Source of the DNA: Mucor racemosus
Taxonomy: Eukaryota > Mucoromycota > Mucoromycetes > Mucorales > Mucoraceae
DNA: 64,000 nucleotides
Direction of reading: 5' to 3'
Assembly: GCA_027405735.1 (NCBI GenBank)
Contig: JAPEHQ010000006.1
Location: 2,542,001 to 2,606,000, forward strand
Part shown: one piece after another, positions 49,291 to 61,900 of the stretch
Layout of the letters: each line of letters begins with the position of its first letter
Position numbering within the stretch: position 1 is the stretch's first letter
Translations under genes and position numbers: made by a program
The notes under the pieces: generated by a model
The model's database searches: none
What the model was told of the DNA's origin: nothing
The model's input: the letters and a program-made list of their open reading frames with translations, nothing else

Positions 49291-50688
49291 ATGTCATTTC
49301 GTAAACTAGTGGAAAAGGCAGCGGCCATCGATGCTTTTCCTAAAGTTGAAGATGATAATCAACAACGAAGTGAGAAAGGTGGTCTATTGACTGTCTTGGT
49401 CGCGCTATGCTTGTTTTTATTAACAATGAGTGAATTCTCAGAGTAGGTAATCATATAGAAAAGCTCGAGAAACATCTGTATTAATTCATATAAAAAAAGC
49501 TATCGCAAAATACAGACAAATTATAAATTTTTGGTAGATTCAACTATTGATACCAAAATGCAAATTAATATTGATGCAACTATTGCAATGCCTTGTCCTT
49601 GTGAGTAATTCTTGGATTTTTTTTTTCTATAATAAATTAATATGATATTTCAATTTTATAGCATTGATGGTACATGTTGTTGACGCTACTGGACAACGCA
49701 CAAGGCTTACTGATGATCTCAGGTTAATTCCTGTTAGTATATCTAATTATTTATCAAGCAATTTACTGACTTGTACTTATTCTATAGGCTGAATTTTCTG
49801 CTCGTACTGCTACAAAATACAGGTGCGAGTTACACGGAGACCCAAAATGCTAAATTGATTGTTAACCTTTATTTTTTACAGACAAGTGGATGATCCTAAA
49901 TATATTCATGAAATAATTCAAGCTGCAAGTGGAAAGCAATACGATCATGAAATTGCTAGTATGTTTTCATGTATGTTTGTTTGATTTCTTTTTTAACATT
50001 TTATTAGACGATATGGGTGCCTGCAGATTATACGGCTCTCTCAATGTAAACAAAGTTGCTTCCAATCTTCATATTACATCAGATGGACATGGTTATGCCA
50101 GTTCTGGACACACTAGTCATGACTGTAAGTAGTGTGCTATTGAATATATCAAAGAATTACTGTAACGTTTGTATTTTAGTACTCAATTTCACTCATCGCA
50201 TCGATGAATTTTCTTTTGGTCAATTGTATCCCGATTTGTTCAATCCTTTAGACAACAGTATTGAAATTTCAGAAACTCGTACGTTTATATTAAGCATTTG
50301 CTTTAAATAATTGTATTAATTCAGTTATCATATAGATTTCGAGATTTTCCAATACGCTATATCAGTCGTACCAACAACTTATGTCGATCGCAGAAATAAC
50401 GTTTTACTCACAAATCAATATGCAGTAACCGATTCACACAAAAGATTTGGAGAAGGACAGACAATTCCTGGAATTTTTTTTAAATACGACATTGAACCTA
50501 TCTCTGTTCAGATTAGTGAAGCTCGTCAGCAATCATTTTTGCATTTTTTGGTTAGATTATGTGGTATTATTGGTGGCTCTGCTGTTACAGTAGGTGCAAT
50601 CTATAGACTAGTGAATTTTGCATTGACGGGAGGTAGAGAAGATCCCAAATTATACACTGCTACACATAATATGATGAGAGGAGTTTAG
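49291..50688 (+). CDS. ERV41: ER-Golgi COPII vesicle protein ERV41/ERGIC2
   Basis: Half of the Erv41-Erv46 receptor pair that cycles between ER and Golgi and retrieves cargo. Exons 49291-49442, 49500-49600, 49662-49732, 49788-49822, 49882-49958, 50008-50124, 50180-50278 and 50336-50688 give 334 residues. The N-terminal KLVEKAAAIDAFPKVEDD is the family hallmark. Membrane segment 1 lies near 34-50 (GLLTVLVALCLFLLTM). The luminal domain contains INIDATIAMPCPSLMVHV, CRLYGSLNVNKV with the conserved His-rich GHTSHD, and FSFGQLYPDLFNPLD. Segment 2 is near 288-310 (FLVRLCGIIGGSAVTVGA). A short cytosolic tail follows. One exon is only 35 nt. All exon phases close. Confidence 0.93.
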
Positions 50689-51174
50689 CTTATTATGTTT
50701 TTGCATAAAGTATCTTGTAACATTGTAATTGTTTTAGTATTATTGTATATCATATATTTCTGTTTGCTGAACAACATGTTATAAGCTTTAATGAAGTTCC
50801 TCGTCGAAAAAAGCGACCTGACCAGTTTTTATTTTTTTTATTTTGTATACTATTTATGGCACACTTCTGATGCCTGGAGCTACCGTACATTCTCCAGTAG
50901 AATTGCTAAATTTTAAATAAACAAAGTATTTGTGCTTTGGCAAGTTGTACCTGTTGTAGATGCTTAATTCCATAAACCCAATACAAAATAGAGTTGAGGA
51001 CTAATAAAATTTCAGCTTGAAAACCTTTACTTGTGACCTAGGCTTGGTAACGGAAATGCTGCTAGGTCTACTTGCTAATGATAATGCTAATGCCTCAAGA
51101 TGATAAATCGCTTGCAGCCAAATGAAATGGAAAGGGTATTGCAAGTACTAGAGCAATCTTTATTGCTACGATGT
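50689..51174. other. Spacer downstream of ERV41
   Basis: No gene recognised. GGCACACTTCTGATGCCTGG (about 50859-50878) recurs inverted near 61428-61447, indicating a shared minor repeat. Confidence 0.4.
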
Positions 51175-51445
51175 TGTAATGAGTCAAACATTTCAGTTTC
51201 ATTTATGCAAAACCGTGCCTCATTCCTTAGATAAATACTACAAGGAAATCATTACATGATCCCTTGTAGATTTATCTGTCTTGTTACACTCCCTTTACTT
51301 TTATTTATTCATTAATACATATCTAATTTACAATAAGAACACCAATCTTCATCAATCTAGTGATCACCAATTTATAATAACAAAAATAATATCTATAAGC
51401 ATATTATCCACCTTTGTTATTAGTCCAAAATTATAGATCATTACA
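51175..51445 (-). mobile_element. Solo LTR (271 bp) with target duplication GATGT
   Basis: Begins TGTAATGAGTC and ends ATCATTACA. GATGT flanks both sides (51170-51174 and 51446-51450). It is the inverse-oriented partner of 53382-53653 with few differences. It carries a potential TATA and, in sense orientation, text such as GGGAGTGTAACAAGACAGA. Confidence 0.9.
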
Positions 51446-51599
51446 GATGTAGTAAGATTAAGCCTTTGTCGTTAAAGTTTTTCCTTTGCGGAATATTTTT
51501 CATTTATGGAAGCTAAAGAGTTATATTCCATAACCATTAATTACTTTTCTAATTTAGCAATAAAAAATAATATATTCACTTTATTAAATTTCATCTAGT

Positions 51600-52960
51600 T
51601 TGATTAAAGTTACACTATAGTTGAAATTTTTTATCTACTTGCTCTAATATACTCAGAAAACGTTGCACTCCACAAGTTAAAATAGATTTTGTATTTCTTT
51701 ATTGTAGAAATCTGCTCGAGCAAAATTTGAATTTTCAAAATATTGAATTTTCATAGTTTTCAATCTTCAAAATCGGAGCATGCCCTCTTTTCTATAACTA
51801 ACCTCATAGTAAGCTCTTTTTAGGATACACCTTAGACAATGTTGAACAGATATAAATTGGTTTCATTATGCTACCTATTCCTAAACTTATTCTATATTTC
51901 ACGAAAGATTTGAAAACGGGTAAAATATACTGCTTTTTCCTTGAAAACTGCGTCTCACTTTTCATCCCTACCTTACTTTTTTTTTCACTAAAGAAAACCA
52001 AGAAAACATTATATGCCAATGTACCTGAGATGATCAGCTTTAATATAAAAACAAGTATCCAGAAATATCTTATTTATTGCAGTTGGTATTAATGTTTCGG
52101 TGCTAATATTTCGGATTTTACGCGTATTTCACTACTAAAAATTAAAAACTTTGAGCCTTCATATCTGTGCAAAAAATTAAGCTATACTAATAGCTTTTAA
52201 TAATAAAACTTACTTGTTTTAAAGTGCTATATATCATATTTCAGTATGAAAAAATTCTGAGCTCTTATTTTTTTTTCATTTTTTTGACATTTTTGTGGTA
52301 GATTTCAAAATATTGGTTAAACTGAGCAGTATTTTTTTTACATTCATGTCATTGATCTCGTTGAGCTCTCTCGGACCCAATTTAGGTTTTTTAAAAATAT
52401 TGATTTTTCGTGGAGATATTCTCAAAAATGTGTACAAAGAGATACCTTCGCTTCTAGCTTCCATTTCCCCCCTATATACCCTCATCCTAAATTCTGAATT
52501 TGAAAAAAAATTGACAAAAATCACGCTTTCTCTATGAAAAATGCAGATAGAAGATTTTGAAATAGCTCGATCGATAGATAATTTTTTTGCGAAAAATTTC
52601 AAGTTATTATACCTTAAATATGCTTATAAAAAGTGATGTGTATCTTTAAAAAACCTCCAAAATTTCAATTGCATTTTACGCAAGATTTAATGTAAAGTAT
52701 TTATTTGAATTTTACTTGGATGAATGCAGAATCCAAAACTGTACAAAAACCATTTAATACACTAGGTCTATTTGCTTTGCCGTTCATGAGCATTTAAACG
52801 AAGTTGTTTTTTGATCATTTTCTGATCGATTTTACAACAAATTGATTTGGAACTCAGTTACAATAGGTTTAAGCTGTAAGGTACACTATTATTTGGATTA
52901 TCTCGACAAAAAATTAATATTTTTTACTGAAACAAAAATCGTTGAGTAGCTTTTCCTGGA
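51600..52960 (-). repeat. Repeat A, copy 5
   Basis: The closest relative is copy 6 (60050-61290), in opposite orientation. Both encode the same 108-codon ORF (52602-52276 here), with a Gly/Ser difference near residue 53, so this pair is the youngest of the family. Confidence 0.85.
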
Positions 52961-53381
52961 TGTGCAATGGAATTACATATTAAAAAGCTTGGTAATTGTA
53001 GGGATGCTGTCGAGTCCAGCTTATTCTAGTAAATTTGGCTGGCAAAACCTGGCTCGACACCAATGCTAGGTAATTGTAATGATTCACGATACATGGTGTT
53101 TCAGCGATAATTGCATGAATCAGTTCCAGTTGAATATTTTATATTAATATGCAAATGTTAAATCAGATATTAAACATTAGTGAAAATACAGTATCTGTTT
53201 TTTCCATTTTTATTGATACTTTTAATCAAATAAATAAACTTATTAAACACAATCATAACCAATCTATTACTTAATACTACTTGTCACATATTAATCACAT
53301 TTAATATATATATAGTAAGTATTGACCAAAGTAATAATCAACTACAATTAGTAACACCAACAACGCCCACCTCTACATATA
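52961..53381. other. Spacer with short direct repeat
   Basis: TGGAATTACATA followed by YTAAAAA occurs at about 52969 and again at 53690, on either side of the next solo LTR. Otherwise unassigned A/T-rich sequence. Confidence 0.4.
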
Positions 53382-53653
53382 TGTAATAATCTATAATTTT
53401 GGACTAACAACAAAGGTGGATAATATGCTTATAGATATTATTCTTGCTATTATAAATTGGTGATTACTGGATTGATGAAGGTTGGTGTTCTTATTTGTAA
53501 ATTAGATATTTATTAGTGAATAAATAAAAGTAAAGGGAGTATAACAAGACAGATAAATCTACAAGGGATCATGTAATGATTTCCTTGTAGTATTTATATA
53601 AGGAATGAGGCAAGGTTTTGCATGAATGAAACTGAAATGTTTGACTCATTACA
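53382..53653 (+). mobile_element. Solo LTR (272 bp) with target duplication ATATA
   Basis: Begins TGTAATAATC and ends GACTCATTACA. ATATA flanks both sides (53377-53381 and 53654-53658). Highly similar to 51175-51445 in inverse orientation. The distinct target duplications show two independent insertions, not an inverted duplication of a locus. Confidence 0.9.
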
Positions 53654-53739
53654 ATATACTTCTTTCTTAATAATAATAGACTCTGCAGTGGAATTACATA
53701 CTAAAAACGCTTAATAAAAATAAAACAACCTAAATTCCA

Positions 53740-54740
53740 AGTGTCGCTCATAAGATATGATGCCACTTGAAATGTGAACAACAATAATAAACAAACGCTT
53801 CAATTGAACACAATAACAAACGCATGCTAAAAATATGAAATACCCTTTTTGAACCATACATGTCGTGTAGATGATAGCACCCTTGATCACGGCGCAATCA
53901 ATTACACAAATGACATATATATCAAAACAGGATTCTATCCAAATCAATAATGATAATAAACAAAGATATCAATTTAGTCAACTACTCATCTATATCGTAG
54001 TTGCACTATCAATATAAATAAGATTCAAGCATATAAAAACTACCCCTTAAAAATCAAGGTTACATAAAATAGATATAACAGAAGTAAACAAAAACAACCA
54101 TTTCCCAAAAGGTCGATATTGTCACACTTGACATACAATCCCTTATGGTCAATGCTCTATACAATTTACCCCTTAAAATATCAAATCAATAACAATGTAC
54201 TCAAAACTGGAAGATTACTAAATATACATCCATTCAAGTCTGATGGTATCCAAGTTCTCCAAATCACTATAAATACCCTCATACTTTTCAATTATTTTAA
54301 CTCTTCAGAAATCTTTTGTAATAAAAACTTTAGCTGATTATAATTGTATTTCTACTGCTTTTATTTTTATATTTTTTTTTATTTTAGTAAATAACTTCGT
54401 CATTTACTGCAGACTGCGGACTCAATATATTATAAAATCATAGTACTTATTACAATAATCATAAAATAACCTAATTTTTAAGTGTCGCTCATAAGAATAT
54501 GATTGTTATATCAGAATCTAGATATAGCGCTACAGTAGTCAGTCGTATTACATATCAGGAGGATATTGTTATTGTTACACTATTAACGGCTGTTGTATCA
54601 CTTGATAATCTCTTCTATATATATATAATCTCATTCTCTACATTGAATAAAACTATACCTTTTACTCTTGACTAATTCTTATTAGTTTTGGTAAAACAAT
54701 GATGTCTTTTATATCAAAAGATGCTTATATGATGAGAATA
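53740..54740 (+). repeat. LTR-like direct repeats (TGTCGCTCATAAGA)
   Basis: About 40 bases (AACCTAA...AAG then TGTCGCTCATAAGA) occur at 53725-53765 and 54470-54505. The first unit ends (about 54320-54390) with text like the 3' end of the intact element's LTR (TTATAATTGTATTTC). The second contains a TATA run and GAATAAAAC. They look like old LTRs of Ty3-type elements, but neither end pair nor target duplication could be fixed. Confidence 0.4.
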
Positions 54741-54748
54741 TTTTGCTA

Positions 54749-55649
54749 ACGTGCCACCAGCTTTAAACCTGCACAAATTTTAACTTTTTTTAAGAGCTAT
54801 CAACTCACCCAAAACTAACGATACAATAAAAAAAATCCATAACAATCATTATTTAAACCTTTGTAAACAATTGTTATGGCTCGAATACTTAATTTTACTA
54901 TAAAATCATTCTGTTGATAGCCCTTGAAAATAGACGGTATTTCAAAATTTAAGCTGTGTGCTCTTAGGTGAGGGTAACTTTTGAAACAAGGATACTCTGT
55001 GACACATAACCTCCTTACCTTAAACCCAGCTTACGTAAGCAATGCGTGAAATCAGCATTTTCGCTATCAACTTTCCGAAAAATAAAGATATAATAAATCA
55101 GAGCCATAACAATCATTATTTAAACCTTTGTGAACAATTGTTATGACTTTAATAGTTATTTTTATTATAAAATCATTTTACTGATACCCAAAGTACCATT
55201 GCGAATGCAATTGGATCAAAATGTACTGTGGTGCTGCCAAGAGGGAAGCTCGTTTGCGATGTGACTATACATTCAAGTCTCTGGAGAAAAACATCCATTC
55301 TTTTCTGGATACCTCTGGTAACCTGACTCAAATCAGACATTATTTCAAAAGGTCGATGGACTACATCGAAGCTTATAGCAAATGTAGAGAAGTTGTCCAA
55401 GAAGTTAAGAAATTTGTCGAAAAAAATATTTATCTCATAGAAAATTTAGAATTCCTAACGATTTGTTATAAAAATAAAATGTTTGTTTAAACTTATTATA
55501 CTTCTCAATCTCCCAAATAACAAATGAGCTACATTATCTGCCATGAGATGCCTCCAAAAAAAATATATATATTGAAATAGCGGAGTTCCAAAATAAATAA
55601 AAATTGAAACAAAATTAAAGTTTACACAGATTTAAAGCTGGTGGCACGT
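54749..55649 (+). mobile_element. TIR element B, copy 2 (901 bp)
   Basis: Near-identical inverse copy of 2567-3467, with the same inverted ends and TA on each flank. The internal ORF is at 55221-55490. High similarity over its whole length indicates recent transposition. Confidence 0.87.
55221..55490 (+). CDS. Small ORF carried by TIR element B, copy 2
   Basis: 89 codons, four residue differences from the ORF at 2995-2726. No recognised domain. The plus-strand orientation shows that the ORF travels with the element. Confidence 0.35.
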   Translation: MYCGAAKREARLRCDYTFKSLEKNIHSFLDTSGNLTQIRHYFKRSMDYIEAYSKCREVVQEVKKFVEKNIYLIENLEFLTICYKNKMFV

Positions 55650-57224
55650 TAAGGGTACATTTTATTAATTCATTGATGATACTCCAATATTTATATGTTT
55701 TCTAGATAGTTATATGATTATAAATATTATTAATTAATTAATTGCCGCCGGGTATTGAGGTACTTGATAAGATTTGGAAACAAATCATATATAATGGTAG
55801 ACTTTATGGAATTGGGAATATGCGATTGTGTGGATTATATCCATTTAGATCTCCATTTCATCTAGTGTATAACTTGAATTACTACTGGGATAAATTAGGA
55901 ATCACTTTGATTTGACATGTCTGATTGATACAGCAAGTAATCGTATAACGAAATGTGGATCCTAGCAAAATATAAATATTGTCCTGAACCATAAATGCAC
56001 CATTATTCAATATGACCTGGATTCATCCATGATAAAATTAGGACCTAAAGATATCTGGCAGATTATGGAAATGGTATGATCCTATTTGTTCTCATTGGTT
56101 TATAATATCGATCAGAAACTGTGTGTAAATAGAAGGACACCTTCCTGTCAAAGAAGGGTCAATTAAGTTCTACTTGGTAATAAAACCTTAATGCTATCTA
56201 GTCGAGTTCCTATTGTGTTTTTATACTTTTTTCCGTGAATATCTCTACCTATTCCACAGGTTGCATCATTTAGATAAGATGTAGAATTGCCTATTTTTCA
56301 TTGCTTCCAAGTATTGCTAAGTGTTCCTGGTATTCGTTGTTAATACTAGTAGTGGTTAGGTATGACATTTATTATGAGTTACTAAATGTCAATGTCATGT
56401 TAAACTTTTATAATTTTTCCTGGATTTCCACATCAGGGTAAACCTATGATATATCAATCAGTATCTTTGGATATAACATATTTGGTTATTGATATCTATC
56501 TGACAGTTAGTTGTTTTGTCGACTGTTAGTTATTCCACAATTTTGAATATACTGTTGAGTTGTTGATGCAGTAAAATAAGGGGTAAAAAGCAATAAAAGA
56601 ATATTGTTAGAATTCATCTTTATTAAAATATGGATAATGTGTCAATGAAGTAATTATTCTACGTTTCTATTTATATTACACTACGGCCGTCTGTGCTGCA
56701 CAGGATGATTTTGGTGTGCCCAGGTGGGCTGCACACTATAGCCCGAGCTGTTGTGCCCACTGAATATGGCTAAAAAAAAGATAACAGGATGCACATGGGC
56801 ACAACAAAAGAAACTGCACACGAGCACAACGCTAAGCCTGTATCTGCAGAATTATAGATTTTGTTCATGTTCATGACAATAATTCCATGTGTGCATAATA
56901 ATAGTAGAATTATTGCCCATAAGCTTGATAGTCTGATATGTCTTATTACCAAACGGTGGATATACTGTTATCATCATCCTTCTTGGAATATGAAAACAAA
57001 GAGAGAAACAGTACACGTAGAAAACGATTTTCAAGGCTTTACATTATTTAGTAGTCGCAATTAAAACCATGCTAAATTGCACATTTCAGCCAATGCAAAA
57101 GTAGCATTACAGCGCATTAGCCATAAGCTAAACAAAATAAGCAGTATCTGTTATCATAGGAACATGTATTTTTCCAGCAGAAAAGCCATCTGTCATATTA
57201 CATATCATATACTCAGTATTTATT
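55650..57224. other. Relic DNA without recognised gene
   Basis: Contains protein-like text around 55745-55900 (WKQIIYNGRLYGIGNMRLCG) without a usable frame. A GC-rich patch at 56690-56830 holds inverted GTGCCCA/TGGGCAC words. Short ORFs at 56770-57064 overlap on both strands and are probably chance. Confidence 0.4.
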
Positions 57225-57860
57225 AAAAAATTGCAAAAGCGAGCCCGTAGAGCGATGCCGTAATTGAGCATAGCAAGATTGAACGGTTAAATCTCTTATT
57301 CTATGGTATATATTTAATTTTTAAATAAAAATGCGTTTATTTTTCAACTTTTCTTATACTTAACCATGTAAGGTCTGAAAATTCAGACTTTTTAGCGGAC
57401 ATTTTTGGTGACTCATTTTATCCTTACCAACACTCGTGATTTTGATCAAAAAACAGAAAAATCAATTTTTGATACCAAAATCAACGTTTAAATATACTAC
57501 ATTGTGAGAGAAAATTGTAGCTATGACTAATACACATTTTATAAAAGCTTAATATTAAATGTTAAGTAATGAAACTTTGTACTTTTGGCCCAAAAACGGG
57601 ATTTTTGTTAAAAAATTTTCATGTAATATTTTGCAATAAAAAGGTTTGTTATTTTTTATTGAGCAAATAGAGCGCTAAATTTTGCATGTGTGTATATTTT
57701 TTGTTTTTATAATTGGTAGTATAATTAACTCTAGATTTGCAAAATCAGAAAAAAAAAAAATTAAAAAATGCCAAAATTGATGATCTGGACAAAAATAATT
57801 TTATAAATTAATATTCCGCTTATAAGCCTTGTAAGTCTTGAAATAAGAGATTTTATAATA
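57225..57860 (-). repeat. Repeat C, copy 2
   Basis: Inverse of 22990-24060 but lacking most of the CTCGCTACGCTCG array; two units remain near 57238-57290. Confidence 0.75.
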
Positions 57861-58019
57861 CTGGAGAACTTTTTCAAGAATTTACAATGCTGTACCCACT
57901 TGATTCATGCTTATCACTGTAAATCTTCATACATGTTAAAATTGGGTGGTACTTCATTTGATGATAATATAGTCTTACTTTATAATTATTGGGCTAGTGG
58001 TGATTTACATTAAGTTTTA

Positions 58020-58245
58020 GTCTTACCTCTCCAATATTACCATAAACATAAACATGGCCATCACTGGAATCTATTGCCGCCTTTTTACCCTCTTTGTCCC
58101 AAACCAATTTATTCAATGCTTTACTAGAACCAACTTATTAATTACTTACAAATGGTTCTTCGGTATTTGCAGTCAAATTCCATAAATTAAATTGACTGGT
58201 TCCATCTACAGTAATATCAAACGTAGCGTCAGCCCGCCTTATAAT
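58020..58245 (-). pseudogene. Relic of a cytoplasmic dynein intermediate chain
   Basis: The minus strand from about 58240 reads ADATFDITVDGTSQFNLWNL, then TANTEEPFVSN, two stop codons (TAA TAA near 58127-58132), and in the same frame VGSSKALNKLVWDKEGKKAA followed by SSDGHVYVY. This is the order and wording of the C-terminal WD-repeat part of dynein intermediate chains as I know them. The two adjacent stops sit inside the conserved stretch, and flanking exons are absent or unrecognisable. It is therefore a decayed fragment, presumably of a duplicate. Confidence 0.6.
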
Positions 58246-59371
58246 AATAAGTATCAATCTAAAATCAGAAACATCCTATTGTCGTTATTATAAGCTATGA
58301 AAAGCTTGATTTTCAAAATTCAGAAATTAAATAAAAAACAAGATGATTCTAATAGCATATGGTGAGTATTTAACATCTAAGTAAGTTTGATAAAGTATGC
58401 TTTTAGATCCTTCTAAAAATCCTGAGGTAAACACAGCACCTTGGCCCTGTAATTTCTATCCATCAAAATGTTGTGATTTCCACTACACAATCAATGCAAC
58501 TTTTATCAATCTTGACCTCGATGTACATTGGGTATCAGTTTTTTACTCATTGCATTTTCTCTGATTCATTAATATTCAGTCATATTGAACGATGATTTGT
58601 AGCATTGCCGAAAAAAAGAGTAAATGCCGCAAGAGTTTTCTGCATATCAAATTATGCAATTTAGTAGCAATGATTGCTTTTTGAACCTCTTGATATTAAT
58701 CAGAATAATTAGTATTTTCATACAAAAAAAGTAAGCTTTGCTTTATACATTTACATTCATCCATTCAATAAATGACATTGAATTTATTATCCGTTATATT
58801 AATCAACCAACTTCATCTTGATTCGGATACATTTGACAATTAAAAACGTAAATTACAGTTGAGCCACGAAGTATCGTCACAAAAAAATCTCGTACAGGTC
58901 GACGAAGCACCACAATTTGGATTATTTCTTCGTGTTTGTAGATCTAATCACTCTCTCACATTCATAGATCTCTGCATGAACCATATCTTTATCTATTCAA
59001 TTTAGCTAAAATACATTGAACGGCAACATCATACTTGATAAAACGACTTATTTTATTGCGAGTCAACACAATTAATTTGATGCTAGTTTAGCATTAGCAG
59101 TTGAATCAGTAAAAATTAAGATTAGACGATCCCTTTTAATAGTTTTGCATACCATCATAAGGTAATAACGGATCGTTATTATCGATACGCTAATTAAGGA
59201 TGGTGGGTTAACTCTAATGGACGAGCGATTTGATGTAGCAACATAAACAAAATATTAAAATCAAATATGTCAATTGAATGAGCAAAAGATGATAAACCAT
59301 GTAAATTAACATAATAATTGAATTGTTTCAAGCGTTTTGACCTGAACACGCCTGTATCTCATTAATAAGGC

Positions 59372-59700
59372 TGATTTATCAAAATATGTTTATGTTAAAT
59401 ATATCTAGAAATTTAATCAAGTAAAGAGATATCGCTTATTAAAAGAAAATAAAGAGGGTTTATATACTAGTTGAGTTGAGGGAAATGATGATGTGATAAG
59501 GATTATAGGTGTTATCTATTATACTGATTTGGGATGATGGTGGAACATCATGCTTTAATATCATGCTTTAATACCATGCTATAATACCATGCTGTAATAT
59601 CATGCTGGAACATCATGCTGGAACCGTGGTTCCGTTGATGTTTAATTGACTTGAATTTCGGTTCTTGAACTATTTTTTTACTTTTGAATTTTTTGACATC
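59372..59700 (+). repeat. Possible diverged LTR related to 37508-37817
   Basis: Starts TGATTTATCAAAATATG and shares CTTATTA...AAATAA-AGGGTTTATATA with the solo LTR at 37.5 kb in the same spacing. The right end and target duplication are not identified; an internal 13-bp tandem expansion has altered it. Confidence 0.4.
59544..59621 (+). repeat. 13-bp tandem repeat, six units
   Basis: Six consecutive units of consensus AAYAYCATGCTKK (for example AACATCATGCTTT), with base changes at three positions. Confidence 0.9.
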
Positions 59701-60049
59701 TGGTTAAAAATGATACATCAATGGCAATTCTGTTGAATCAGAGTAACACACATCATCTTCTTTAACCCATTCAAATTATCTTCGTTATTAATTATATTAT
59801 GATTGATATTACTTTAGTAAATTGACTAAAAAACTTTGATCTAATTGCTCTGCTGCTCATCTGGGTTGCCTGATCTGCACAAAATGTTTTGTTCTACCCA
59901 TCTGTGCAGATCATTATGCCCATGGGAAGCATAGTAGTTTGACCGTAGTGTTATTTCGTGATTATTTTACTATCTGGCAATTGTATTGCAATTGTCAATG
60001 ATTCCATTACTTTTAAGCACCAAAATTGAGGTATTATTACATATTAAGT

Positions 60050-61290
60050 TTTTGTATTCGCATGGGTGAATCCAACTGAAAGCTACTCAACAATTTTTGT
60101 TTCAACAAAAAATATTGATTTTTTGTCGAGATAATCCAAATAATAGTGTACCTTACAGCTTAACCGATGGTAACTGAGTTCCAAATCAATTTGTTGTAAA
60201 ATCGATCAGAAAATGATCAAAAAACAAATTCGTTTAAATGCTCATGAACGGTAAAGCAAGTAGACCTAGTGTATTAAATCGTTTTTGTACAGTTTTGGAT
60301 TCTGAATTCATCCAAGTAAAGTTCAAATAAATACTTTACATTAAATCTTGCGTAAAATGCAATTGAAATTTTGGAGGTTTTTTAAAGATACACATCACTT
60401 TTTATAAGCATATTTAAGGTATAATAACTTGAAATTTTTCGCAAAAAAATTATCTATCGATCGAGCTATTTCAAAATCTTCTATCTGCATTTTTCATAGA
60501 GAAAGCGTGATTTTTGTCAATTTTTTTTCAAATTCAGAATTTAGGATGAGGGTATATAGGGGGGAAATGGAAGCTAGAAGCGAAAGTATCTCTTTGTACA
60601 CATTTTTGAGAATATCTCCACGAAAAATCAATATTTTTAAAAAACCTAAATTGGGTCCGAGAGAGCTCAACGAGATCAATGACATGAATGTAAAAAAAAT
60701 ACTGCTCAGTTTAACCAATATTTTGAAATCTACCACAAAAATGTCAAAAAAATGAAAAAAAAATAAGAGCTCAGAATTTTTTCATACTGAAATATGATAT
60801 AGCACTTTAAAACAAGTAAGTTTTATCATTAAAAGCTATTAGTATAGCTTAATTTTTTGCACAGATATGAAGGCTCAAAGTTTTTAATTTTTAGTAGTGA
60901 AATACGCGTAAAATCCGAAATATTAGCACTGAAATATTAATACCAACTACAATAAATAAGATATTTCTGGATACTTGTTTTTGTATTAAAGCTGATCATC
61001 TCAGGTACATTGGCATATAATGTTTTCTTGGTTTTATTTAGTGAAAAAAAAAGTAAGGTAGGGATGAAAAGTGAGACGCAGTTTTCAAGGAAAAAGCAGT
61101 GGATTTTACCCATTTTCTAGTCTTCGGTGAGGTATAGAATAAGTTTAGGAATAGGTAGCATAATGTGACCAATTCACATATACGTTGCAGTATCAGACGT
61201 CTATCCTGAAAAGTGTTTAATACGAGGATAGTTATAAAAAGGATGACACGGTCTGATTTTGAAGATAAAAACCATGAAAATCTACTGCTT
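60050..61290 (+). repeat. Repeat A, copy 6
   Basis: Plus orientation, closest to copy 5. Carries the 108-codon ORF at 60429-60755. Upstream text (CAACTGAAAGCTACTCAACA) matches copies 3 and 4 in the corresponding inverse position. Confidence 0.85.
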
Positions 61291-61900
61291 AAACATTGAA
61301 ATTACGCACTGTTTTCCTAAATTATATCGCCAAAATCTGTGTAAATTTATTGTTATTAGCCTAGAATAAGGTATAATTTTGGAATACACTCCATTTCTTT
61401 AAAATAGCAATTTTATTAGTATAGAGCATCAGGTATCAGAAGTGTGCTATAACAAAAATCCAAAAGGGAGGAGTGGTGTCTGAATCGTTTTTAGTGGGCA
61501 GTACTGATAAAATACATTGCTGCATCGGTTAGAAGGATTTTTATGGATGCTTAAAAGGTAGCGAAGCAGCAAAATATACGAAAGGACTTTGGGTACTATG
61601 CAAAGTATACAAATATATTTTTATTTATTAAAAAAAGATAATTTTTGTTACCTATTTGCACAACATTCTAGCAGGTAACGAAATTTACCTTGAACAGTCG
61701 CGGATTGCTCAGGAACGAAAAAGAGCATATTAACTAGCAAACAAGTTTTTTTTTTTTTCAGATTCAAATGAATTTATACAATGATATACATTTATTTTAA
61801 TATTGACAGAGTTACTTTTTTTTTTTTTTCTATACAAAAATTTCATATATAAAAAAAAAAGAAAGAAAGGTTATGCAGCGATATATAAAAAAAAGTTTAT
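61291..61900. other. Spacer downstream of eS1
   Basis: No gene recognised. Contains the short repeat shared with 50859-50878, and T-runs plus GAAAGAAAGG near the eS1 3' end. Confidence 0.4.

Larger units (their letters stand above)
58246..60049. other. Relic and spacer DNA
   Basis: Includes scattered protein-like pieces on the minus strand (about 58400-58480, AVFTSGFLEGSKSILYQTYL; about 58840-58900, RDFFVTILRG) that may belong to the decayed dynein-chain locus or other lost genes. Also a possible diverged LTR beginning at 59372 and a 13-bp tandem repeat. No intact gene. Confidence 0.4.

Noticed and set aside
56770..57064. Three overlapping short ORFs on both strands
   Set aside because: Mutually overlapping, no motif, in relic DNA.
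59544..59621. CRISPR-like array
   Set aside because: Contiguous 13-bp units without spacers in a eukaryotic genome.
50859..61447. Short inverted match GGCACACTTCTGATGCCTGG / 61428-61447 as a mobile element
   Set aside because: Only about 25 bases align confidently; too little to define an element.
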